A DNA stretch of 64,000 bases from Paenibacillus sp. J2TS4 (GTDB taxonomy: Bacteria > Bacillota > Bacilli > Paenibacillales > NBRC-103111), in the NCBI RefSeq assembly GCF_018403245.1, contig NZ_BOSH01000005.1, forward strand, positions 1-64,000. Direction: 5' to 3'. Of the stretch, positions 17,268 through 24,075 are shown piece after piece. How positions within the stretch are numbered: position 1 is the first letter of the stretch; each line of letters starts with the position of its first letter. The position numbers and the translations under genes were made by a program. The notes below the pieces were generated by a model. It made no database searches. It saw only the letters and a list, made by a program, of their open reading frames with translations, and was not told the DNA's origin.

Positions 17268-17546
17268 TATTGGTTCTCACCTCCCTTCGTGAAGCAGTCG
17301 GTCATCATTCCGTATCCATAGCCGATGAGAAAAAGACGATAGAGAAAACATAAGCATGTCAAGAAGCCATACCCGATTACAGGAATGTTCTTTCAGCCAA
17401 TGGGTTTTCTCATCGTCTCCACCCAGGTGATTGAATTTTCACGTTAATGATGCCGAACCATGATTTATTTTACAGAGCTATTGTTAGAACAGAATTAGAG
17501 CCAAGTGAATTTCTTGTAAATTTTCAGGACGGAAACGGGCCTAACA
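17268..17546. other. Leader/promoter gap of the first Lpl operon; no gene seen
   Basis: This stretch should hold the promoter of the LplB-LplC-LplA operon on the minus strand. I could not fix a convincing -35/-10 pair, and I see no open frame with a ribosome binding site. Confidence 0.4.
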
Positions 17547-17579
17547 TAAAAATCGGCCTCCCTTGATGGGAAGGCCGAT
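17547..17579 (-). terminator. Terminator hairpin 1 after the Rieske gene
   Basis: ATCGGCCTCCC and GGGAAGGCCGAT pair around TTGAT; on the minus strand TTTTTA follows. It is the distal one of two similar hairpins between the Rieske gene and the next operon. Confidence 0.75.
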
Positions 17580-17613
17580 GTGGGATTTTCAGGACAGGAT
17601 CCGCTCCTGATAT

Positions 17614-17648
17614 CAAATCGACCTCCCCCTGATGGGAAGGTCGATTTG
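17614..17648 (-). terminator. Terminator-like hairpin 2 after the Rieske gene
   Basis: CAAATCGACCTCCC and GGGAAGGTCGATTTG pair around CCTGAT. Sequence and loop resemble hairpin 1, 67 bases away, so one probably arose by duplication of the other. The T run is short; the pair may work as a tandem terminator. Confidence 0.6.
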
Positions 17649-17787
17649 AGCCCATTCCTTTCACTCTTTCAATGAATGGAGGATTGGGTCCTTGGAAAAT
17701 GCATCGGAAGTGATAAGTTCGCACAAGCCGGTAGTCGCGCCCGGTCATCCATTGTTATATATCCTGTCATTGCTATATATCCCGTCG

Positions 17788-18144
17788 TTAACCTCTCAAT
17801 ACAATCCCGATTTTGCCGTCTTTGACCTCCACTTTATAGCTCTTAGCCCGGATTTTATCACTGATGAGAGACTTTCCGGTTTTGATTTCGAATTCCCAGC
17901 CGTGCCATGGACAACGGACGATTTCGCCCGCTCTGCCAAATTCATACTCATAGACCTCGGAAGGCATCGTCGTGCCGCAGACCATCCCCGCACACAATGG
18001 GGCTCCCTGATGGGGGCAGTAATTATAGAGAGCGTAGTATTCGCCGTCGATATGATACACGCCAATATCCCGACCTTCCACATTAACGATGACATGCCCG
18101 CCTTCCGGTACGTCCCCCGTTTCCAACACATAATGTACCGCCAT
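17788..18144 (-). CDS. Small Rieske [2Fe-2S] protein
   Basis: A soluble Rieske-fold protein of 118 residues with both cluster motifs: CPHQGAPLC (Cys-x-His) near residue 43 and CPWHGWEF (Cys-x2-His) further on. A single-domain protein of this size usually serves as a ferredoxin component of an oxygenase or as an accessory electron carrier. The ATG at 18144 follows GGAGGGG; the frame extends to 18240 without a good start. It lies downstream of an amidohydrolase in the same direction, separated by about 700 bases of repeats. No Rieske oxygenase alpha subunit or reductase is seen in the window, so the redox partner is unknown. The amidohydrolase-Rieske pairing points to degradation of an aromatic or cyclic compound, which is inference. 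Confidence 0.88.
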   Translation of the reverse strand: MAVHYVLETGDVPEGGHVIVNVEGRDIGVYHIDGEYYALYNYCPHQGAPLCAGMVCGTTMPSEVYEYEFGRAGEIVRCPWHGWEFEIKTGKSLISDKIRAKSYKVEVKDGKIGIVLRG

Positions 18145-18349
18145 ATTCCCCTCCGCCTTTATAGAAATTAGCCGAGTTCCTGTACACGCGCTCTCCCGGC
18201 TAACGTTGCCGCGCTGTTCTCTTTTACCCTTCGTAGACAAAGGTCAGCAGGCAACCCTCACGGCCAACTTGGTCTCCTCGAAAATTTCCTTTTCTCCCCT
18301 CCTATTTAATAAGGTACAATCCTTCGCTATAAAGTTGTCCTGCCGCTGT

Positions 18350-18542
18350 CATTAAGGTGCAGAAGTGCTCTTTAATTTATCTGTTTTCGTTTTTTTCGTA
18401 ATTAGAGTGCAAAAGTGCGCTTTATAATGAGCTTTTTTTGAAGATGATAGATTTTCGGAAGATTAAAGTGCGCATTTGCACTTCATTCGTCAAAATAGCT
18501 GAAAAGGTTAATTTAAGGTGTATTTTTGCACTCCATTCGTCT
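18350..18542. repeat. Four intergenic repeats with GTGCAAAAGTGC-type palindromic cores
   Basis: Units start near 18350, 18401, 18462 and 18511, each beginning ATTA or ATTTA followed by a core: GGTGCAGAAGTGC, GAGTGCAAAAGTGCGC, AAGTGCGCATTTGCACTT and GGTGTATTTTTGCACTCC. The same family recurs at 51319-51395. The gap has no visible gene. Confidence 0.65.
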
Positions 18543-18608
18543 TATTACAAGTTAGATAAGCCTGCCTGGAAGACGCTTCGATCATAGATTCAGTAACTCT
18601 TCTTAGTC

Positions 18609-18660
18609 AGTCTCCATCTTAACTAGTCTCCTTCAGTCTCCATCTTAACTAGTCTCCTTC
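18609..18660. repeat. 26-bp exact direct repeat, two copies
   Basis: AGTCTCCATCTTAACTAGTC followed by TCCTTC occurs at 18609-18634 and again at 18635-18660 without a mismatch. Confidence 0.85.
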
Positions 18661-18689
18661 ATCTTCCACCTCTATCTGCAATCTTTATC

Positions 18690-18809
18690 CTAATCTGTTT
18701 CTTCAATCTCCTTCTTCATTTCTTTCTCCAGATTCTGTCTTCGCTCTCTATCTTCATCTTCCATCTCTTTCTCCAGATTCTGTCTTCGCTCTCTATCTTC
18801 ATCTTCCAT
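18690..18809 (-). CDS. Possible 39-residue, highly charged repeat peptide
   Basis: An ATG at 18809 opens a frame encoding MEDEDRERRQNLEKE twice, then MKKEIEETD and a stop. GGAG lies six bases before the ATG. Almost every residue is charged and the heptad-like pattern would favour a helix or coiled coil. It begins 34 bases after the amidohydrolase stop codon. It is made by the 45-bp tandem repeat, so it could be an accident of a purine-rich repeat; no known family fits. Confidence 0.25.
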   Translation of the reverse strand: MEDEDRERRQNLEKEMEDEDRERRQNLEKEMKKEIEETD

Positions 18810-18835
18810 CTCTTTCTCCAGATTCTGTCTTCGGC
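18721..18835. repeat. 45-bp tandem repeat, 2.5 copies
   Basis: The unit starting TCTTTCTCCAGATTCTGTCT occurs at 18721-18765, 18766-18810 and partially at 18811-18835, with the two full copies identical. The period is a multiple of three. It sits directly after the amidohydrolase stop codon. Confidence 0.9.
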
Positions 18836-18842
18836 AGTCTAA

Positions 18843-19898
18843 CTATAGCTTATAAAGCTGTTTGGCGTTCTCGTACAGCACCTTGCGCCTGGCTTCCGGG
18901 CTGAATTTACGGAAGATGCCCGTCGGGGGATCGAAATCCCAATGCGGGTAGTCACTCGAATAGAGGAGCATATTTTCGGCATCGACCATGTTCAGCAGAT
19001 CGACCAGATGCTGCGGATTATCCGGCTCTTCGATCGGCTGCGTCGATAAATAACAGTGGTCGCGAATATATTCGCTGGGCAGCTTCTTTAACCAGGGGAC
19101 CTGGGAACGAAGCGCTTTATAGTTCTTGTCGAGCCTCCACATGAGATGGGGCAGCCAGGCGATTCCCCCTTCGATCAGCACGACCTTCAAGCGGGGGAAT
19201 TTCTCAAACACGCCTTCGCACACCATACTGACCAAATGCGCCATGAAGGTCTGCGAAAGGCACGTATGCCACTCGATATACCATGTCGGATACCCGGCCG
19301 CCGTCGGCGCGGTAGCCCCTCCCGCTCCTTCCGCCCCCGGATGGATGGCGACCGGCAGCCCGTTTCTCTCCGCCGCCTCATAGATCGGATGGTAGTGACG
19401 CTGTCCGAGCGGGGAGCGTGCTGCGCTGGATATAATGACTTCCACGATGTCGGGATGCCCTCCGATCCGATCGATTTCCCGGGCAGCCAACAGCGGATCG
19501 TGGGTCGAAACGGCCATCGCGCCTTTGAACGCTTTATGCTTGCCCAGCCATTCCGCAATGAGGAAATCGTTATAGGCGGAGCAAATAGCTGCGGCAAAAT
19601 CCGGATCATGCGTAGTCGCAATGTTATAGACCACTCCCGTCAAAATCGCATACTCAAGATTGTAAGGCTCTATCAGCTGTTTAATCATGAGCTCCGGATC
19701 TGAGCCCGCCTTGCCGCCGCCCGGAGGGATCGAATCCCTCCGCATGACACCGACGGGCGAATAATAACCGGAGTACGAATAGCCAACACCGCTTCGGGCC
19801 ACTCTGCTCTTCCACGGCTCGGGCAGATAAGGGACGAGATTGGAATCGTTCTGTTCATTATGGACATCGGCATCGATGACCTTAACATTCTCCGCCAT
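18843..19898 (-). CDS. Amidohydrolase-2-family metal-dependent hydrolase/decarboxylase
   Basis: A cytoplasmic TIM-barrel enzyme of 351 residues. The N-terminal metal motif is DADVH (residues 9-13); a metal-binding His follows in VAIHPG, and the C-terminal catalytic Asp in LLYSSDYPHWDFD. These fit the Amidohydro_2 group, which includes ACMSD-type decarboxylases and hydrolases of aromatic or lactone compounds. AAAGGAG precedes the ATG at 19898. It lies 150 bases after a solute-binding protein gene, so it is probably the catabolic part of the same operon, followed by the Rieske protein. The reaction cannot be told from sequence alone. Confidence 0.85.
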   Translation of the reverse strand: MAENVKVIDADVHNEQNDSNLVPYLPEPWKSRVARSGVGYSYSGYYSPVGVMRRDSIPPGGGKAGSDPELMIKQLIEPYNLEYAILTGVVYNIATTHDPDFAAAICSAYNDFLIAEWLGKHKAFKGAMAVSTHDPLLAAREIDRIGGHPDIVEVIISSAARSPLGQRHYHPIYEAAERNGLPVAIHPGAEGAGGATAPTAAGYPTWYIEWHTCLSQTFMAHLVSMVCEGVFEKFPRLKVVLIEGGIAWLPHLMWRLDKNYKALRSQVPWLKKLPSEYIRDHCYLSTQPIEEPDNPQHLVDLLNMVDAENMLLYSSDYPHWDFDPPTGIFRKFSPEARRKVLYENAKQLYKL

Positions 19899-19926
19899 TC
19901 GCTAAAGCTCCTTTGCTAAATAATGG

Positions 19927-20042
19927 ATAGGCTTGGGTTGACACTGCGTTCCTGCATGAACGGGCATTGACTTCGGTTGACATTGCGTTCCTGCATGAAC
20001 GGCATTGACTTGGGTTCACATTGCGTTCTTGCATGAACGGGC
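19927..20042. repeat. Three tandem 38-39-bp repeats, each with a small hairpin
   Basis: Units at 19927-19965, 19966-20003 and 20004-20042 share GGTTnACAnTGCGTTC, TGCATGAACGG and GCAT. CGTTC and GAACG in each unit pair around a six-base loop. They fill the gap between the binding-protein stop codon and the amidohydrolase start, so three hairpins would form in the mRNA. Confidence 0.85.
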
Positions 20043-20048
20043 ATAGGC

Positions 20049-21617
20049 TTACTTCGAGCCGTACGTACGCTCATACGCCGTGTTGTACATGTTGAGCAGT
20101 TCGTCGGCGCCCAGCTTTTTGGCCTGATCGAGGAATTGCTGATAAGTGTCGTCGTTAATCGGTGTTTTTCCGGTGACGAATTCCGTTATTTTTTGCTCCA
20201 AATATTTGTTCAGGTTGCTCAGCTTCGATTTTTCCAGTTCCATCTCTTCCTCGGTCTTGACGATCGCTTTGGGTGCAGGAATAATATATTGCTCATATCG
20301 CGCATTAATCGCCTTGCTCTTCTCGTCCAAGCCGCTCTCCCACGCTGCCCGCGCTTTGGCGTTATCGAGAGAGATGTTGTCATACCAGACCCCGTAATCG
20401 CGGCGTAGAGGAACGTACGGGCTATTGCCGAACTCCTTCAGGAACATCGGCTTTCCGTCTTCTATCGTATACGTTTTGCCGAGGATGCCGAGAGACAGAT
20501 AGTTGGAGCCTTCCTCGCTAACCAAATAATCGAGGAATTTCACCGCAGCCTCCTTATCCTTGACCTTGGCCGAAACCGCCCGGCCGCTCGCTCCAACGAG
20601 GGATCGGGAATATTGATAGTTTTGAATGCCATCGGCAGCAAACTGCGGAATGGCATCCAGTTCAAATTCCTGGCTTCCGCTTGCGGTTCGTCCTTTCTCG
20701 GTCATGGGATCAATGTCCGCCTTCCAGAAATAAGTGACCAACGATTTGCCGGATAACATCCGCTCTTCCCATTGCGGCCCGGTCAACAAGGAGTACTCGG
20801 GATCGAGCAGTTTTTCGGCGTATAGTTTGTTCATGTAGAGGAGTGCGTCCTTGTATCCCTCATGATAAGGAGCGAACGCGTATTTATTGTCTCCCGGAGT
20901 CAGATTGAAGAAGCCTTGAATTCCCGTAAAAGCTCTGCCGAATACGGTATACAGCCCGACATCCCCAATCGGAGATTGCGAGGTCAGCGGATAAGAATCG
21001 GGATGCTTTTCCTTTAACACTTTAAGAAATTGATAAAATTCATCCAAAGTCGTAGGCGGCTCCAAATTGTATTTATCGATTAAATCCTGGCGGGCCATCC
21101 AGACAAAGTTGAAGCCCTTCCCTTCGGGGTCTCCTTCCAGAATCGGCACCGTATAGATGCCTCCATCCGGACCTGTCGCCAATGCTTTCGCTTCCGGGAA
21201 GCTGTCATAGAAGTTTTTCAGATTAGGCGCGATATCCAGATAATCCTTCAAGTTAAGAAAGACTTTCTCCGGACCGTGCTCACGTCCTTCCTGAGTGCTC
21301 ACCTGAATGAAGTCGGTGACCGAATTGGTCGCAATCATAATCTGTCGCTTCTCGGTGAGCCCTTCTTGACTGACTACCTGGAACTCGACCTTAACCCCGG
21401 TTTTAGCCTCAATTTCCTTGAAAATCTCCCAATCGTCGCGCACCCTCCCTTCCGTCCGGTCATAGACCAGCCATGTGAAGGTGATCGGTTTCGGAGACGG
21501 GCTTTCTGATCCGCCCGGTGTGGGGTCAGCCGATGGCTTCTTGCCCCCGCTGCAGCCCGCCAGCAGACCTCCGAGCAGGACCGTCATAACCATTACGGCG
21601 ATCGTTCTTTTTCTCAC
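20049..21617 (-). CDS. Extracellular solute-binding lipoprotein, LplA/YtcQ type
   Basis: A lipoprotein of 522 residues with lipobox LLAGC (Cys at residue 22) and a Ser/Pro-rich linker, followed by an LplA-type substrate-binding fold (TFTWLVYDRTEG, QISTQEG-like and GPDGGIYTVPI segments). The start is GTG at 21617, six bases after GGAGGGACACAG. It is the third gene of a transporter operon, separated from the second permease gene by copy C of the MITE-like repeat and followed by the amidohydrolase. It should capture the substrate outside the membrane. The family usually binds oligosaccharides, but the adjacent amidohydrolase and Rieske genes leave room for a non-sugar ligand. Confidence 0.88.
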   Translation of the reverse strand: MRKRTIAVMVMTVLLGGLLAGCSGGKKPSADPTPGGSESPSPKPITFTWLVYDRTEGRVRDDWEIFKEIEAKTGVKVEFQVVSQEGLTEKRQIMIATNSVTDFIQVSTQEGREHGPEKVFLNLKDYLDIAPNLKNFYDSFPEAKALATGPDGGIYTVPILEGDPEGKGFNFVWMARQDLIDKYNLEPPTTLDEFYQFLKVLKEKHPDSYPLTSQSPIGDVGLYTVFGRAFTGIQGFFNLTPGDNKYAFAPYHEGYKDALLYMNKLYAEKLLDPEYSLLTGPQWEERMLSGKSLVTYFWKADIDPMTEKGRTASGSQEFELDAIPQFAADGIQNYQYSRSLVGASGRAVSAKVKDKEAAVKFLDYLVSEEGSNYLSLGILGKTYTIEDGKPMFLKEFGNSPYVPLRRDYGVWYDNISLDNAKARAAWESGLDEKSKAINARYEQYIIPAPKAIVKTEEEMELEKSKLSNLNKYLEQKITEFVTGKTPINDDTYQQFLDQAKKLGADELLNMYNTAYERTYGSK

Positions 21618-21659
21618 CTGTGTCCCTCCTCATTTTGGATAATGAAATAGAGAATGTTG

Positions 21660-21924
21660 TATATAGATACGGCTTTAAAGAAATGGGCTCCCATTCCGTT
21701 CCGAAGGAAAGTGCCCCCGAAGCTTCAAACATCATACTCCTTCCCCAAAAAGTGAAGATTGGCTTCGAAGTGATTTCCAAGTACTTTTCGGGGACCCCAA
21801 CCAATCATTCCTATTCATTGGACAGGTCTTCGGGAAGTTGGAATACAAAGCCAAAACTCGCCCTGGTGACACCTTTCTTTCTCCACTTCATGGACTTTAT
21901 TCTTTAATGCCGACAATCCTGTAG
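21660..21924 (+). mobile_element. MITE-like intergenic element, copy C
   Basis: About 265 bases between permease stop (21935) and binding-protein start (21617). Left end TATATAGATACGGCTTTAAAG, right end CTTTAATGCCGACAATCC and GTAG, imperfect inverted repeats. It shares the core CATTCCGTTCCGAAGG, CTTCCCCAAAAAGTGAAGA, ACTTTTCGGGGACC and CTTTCTCCACTTCATGG with copies A, B and D. Its operon position and orientation match those of copy B. Confidence 0.8.
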
Positions 21925-21934
21925 GAATCTACAA

Positions 21935-22795
21935 CTATCCCTTCACGCCTCCGATCATGCTCCCTTGAATAAAGTACTTCTGAATAAACGGATACACGCA
22001 CAGAATCGGTAATGTCGCAATGATGATCATGGCATATTTCATCGTCTCCATATGGCTCATATCCCCCTCTCCCTGCACATTGGCCCCTGCGATCAGAATG
22101 TTGCGAAGCATAATTTGCAAAGGATACATGCTGCGGTCATTGAGATAGATCAAGGCGTCGAAGAAAGCGTTCCACTGATTAACCGCCGTATATAAGCCGA
22201 TCGTGGCCAGCACCGGGGTCGATAACGGCAGGACGATGCGCAGCAGAACCTGAATCGTCCCGCAGCCGTCTATCGTGGCTGCATCCTCCAGTTCCTCCGG
22301 GAGCGCCTCAAAAAACGTCCGCATAATAAACAGATGCCAGGTGCTGATTAGCGAGGGAAGGACGATGGCCCATATCGTATTCAGCAGGCCCAGCTTCTGA
22401 ACGACGAGAAAGGTCGGGATCAGCCCTCCACTGAACAGCAGCGTGAAAGCGGCCATCAGCAGAATCGTTCTTCGCCCGGGCAGCCATTTCTTCGCCAACG
22501 GATAGGCCATGGCGGCGGTAGCCACTAATGTCAAGAATGTATGGACGACGGTATAACGAATCGTGTTCCAATAGCTGATCCAGACATCGGGATTAAAAAC
22601 AACCCTCTCATAAGCAGCCAGTGTCAACGATTTGGGCCAGAGCAGCACCTGTCCGCTGACGACCATGGCATTCTCGCTGATGGAGGCGGAGAATACGTAA
22701 ATCATCGGATAGACCATGACGATGACCAGAACAATCATGAGGAAAATATTGAACGCATCAAATATTCTGGAGGCCAAGCTCTCTCTGATTTTCAT
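21935..22795 (-). CDS. Carbohydrate ABC transporter permease, LplC/YtcP type
   Basis: A membrane permease of 286 residues with about six hydrophobic segments, an EAA loop (ELEDAATIDGCGTIQVLLRI, LPLSTP) and the terminal signature KYFIQGSMIGGVKG. GGGAGGGA precedes the ATG at 22795. It is 18 bases from the LplB-type gene, so both are co-transcribed. It forms the heterodimeric channel with that protein. Confidence 0.9.
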   Translation of the reverse strand: MKIRESLASRIFDAFNIFLMIVLVIVMVYPMIYVFSASISENAMVVSGQVLLWPKSLTLAAYERVVFNPDVWISYWNTIRYTVVHTFLTLVATAAMAYPLAKKWLPGRRTILLMAAFTLLFSGGLIPTFLVVQKLGLLNTIWAIVLPSLISTWHLFIMRTFFEALPEELEDAATIDGCGTIQVLLRIVLPLSTPVLATIGLYTAVNQWNAFFDALIYLNDRSMYPLQIMLRNILIAGANVQGEGDMSHMETMKYAMIIIATLPILCVYPFIQKYFIQGSMIGGVKG

Positions 22796-22813
22796 GCCGT
22801 TCCCTCCCGCTCG

Positions 22814-23800
22814 TTACCATAGACTGGTCTCGGAGTATTTTCTGGCCAGCCGGTTCGCAATGACGACCAGAATAAAGCCGATCGCCGATTGAAACAGTCC
22901 GACCGCCGTGGCGAAGCTGAAGTCGGCGTCCAGAATCCCTCTCCGGTACACAAAAGTGTTAATGACGTCCGAAGTTTCGTAGTTCAGCGGATTGTAAAGC
23001 AGCAGGATCTTCTGAAACCCGACGTCCATGAAATAGCCGAGGTTCAGAACGAACAGAATGATCATGACCGGAATCATGCCGACGAAGGTCACGTGGCGCA
23101 TCTGCTGGAAACGATTCGCCCCATCTATTTTGGCCGCCTCATACAGAGTAGGATCGACCCCTGCGATGGCTGCCAAGTACAGAATGGTGCCCCAGCCGAT
23201 CTTCTGCCAAATCTCCGATCCGATATACACGGTCCGGAACCATTCCGGCAAGCCTAAGAACATAATCGGCTCGATGCCGAACAGCTTCACCAATATAAAG
23301 TTGATAATTCCGGTGCTTGGAGATAGAAACATGACGATGATCCCTGCAATAACGACGGTGGACAAAAAATGCGGCATGTAGCTGACGCTCTGCACAAATC
23401 GCTTGAACGCTTTATTTTTAATTTCATGGAACAGCAGGGCCAGCACAATCGGCGCGGGAAAATGAAACAGCAAATCGTAAATGTTCAGCATGACCGTATT
23501 TCGAATGAGCTTCCAGGAGTCCGGAGTGTAGTAGAAAAACTCGATGAAATGCTTTAAGCCGACGAACTTGCTGCCGAGAATGCCTCGGCCTATCGAAAAA
23601 TCCTGAAAGGCGATGATGATCCCGTACATCGGAATGTACTTGAAAATAAGGTAATACAGAATGCCTGGCAGCATGAGAAAGTACAGGGCTTTATGCTTCC
23701 TCAGCATAAACCATAGATAAGACAGCTTGCTCCTCTTTGGCCCGGGAAGCGGCCCTGAGCCTGAGCCTGCGGTTCCGCCCGCTCCTGTTATGTTCGCCAC
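22814..23800 (-). CDS. Sugar ABC transporter permease, LplB type
   Basis: A membrane protein of 328 residues and the first gene of the second Lpl operon. It has the LplB motif KYIPMYGIIIAFQDF, an EAA loop (LYEAAKIDGANRFQQMRHVT) and the C-terminal RLARKYSETSLW. The start is GTG at 23800 preceded by GGAGGTG. A candidate cre site lies directly upstream of the ribosome binding site, which suggests carbon catabolite control. The membrane AraC regulator encoded upstream on the same strand is the probable activator. Confidence 0.9.
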   Translation of the reverse strand: MANITGAGGTAGSGSGPLPGPKRSKLSYLWFMLRKHKALYFLMLPGILYYLIFKYIPMYGIIIAFQDFSIGRGILGSKFVGLKHFIEFFYYTPDSWKLIRNTVMLNIYDLLFHFPAPIVLALLFHEIKNKAFKRFVQSVSYMPHFLSTVVIAGIIVMFLSPSTGIINFILVKLFGIEPIMFLGLPEWFRTVYIGSEIWQKIGWGTILYLAAIAGVDPTLYEAAKIDGANRFQQMRHVTFVGMIPVMIILFVLNLGYFMDVGFQKILLLYNPLNYETSDVINTFVYRRGILDADFSFATAVGLFQSAIGFILVVIANRLARKYSETSLW

Positions 23801-23818
23801 AATTTCCGCACCTCCTTA

Positions 23819-23832
23819 CGATAACGTTTACA
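23819..23832 (-). promoter_or_regulatory. Candidate CcpA (cre) site before the second Lpl operon
   Basis: The minus strand reads TGTAAACGTTATCG, which fits the cre consensus TGWAARCGYTWWCW at all but the last position. It lies just 5' of the ribosome binding site of the LplB-type gene, a position suited to roadblock or repression. Confidence 0.5.
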
Positions 23833-23984
23833 TTTCGTTTGTTCAGCTGATCCGGCGGGTCCTTAACCGCGCTGTTATGGCCTAACTATACGGACCTCCT
23901 GCCTGCGGCGTAAAGCGCGCATATTTTTAGGAAGTCGCATTTTTTACATCGAGAGCCACACCGTACTTTCAGGTCTGTACGCGC

Positions 23985-24017
23985 AAAAAAAGAGACTCAC
24001 GAAAAATTGAAGTCTCT
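23985..24017 (-). terminator. Rho-independent terminator of the membrane AraC regulator gene
   Basis: AGAGACT and AGTCTCT pair on the minus strand and are followed by TTTTTTT. It separates the regulator gene from the transporter operon downstream, so the two have independent promoters. Confidence 0.8.
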
Positions 24018-24075
24018 GTGGAGAAACCGGATTTCATTAGCTTTTCCTTGACGATCCGAATGACCAGACGGGTAC

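Noticed and set aside
18721..18835. CRISPR array considered for the 45-bp repeats
   Set aside because: They are contiguous tandem copies without spacers.
19927..20042. CRISPR array considered for the three 39-bp repeats
   Set aside because: The units are directly adjacent with no unique spacers, and there are only three.
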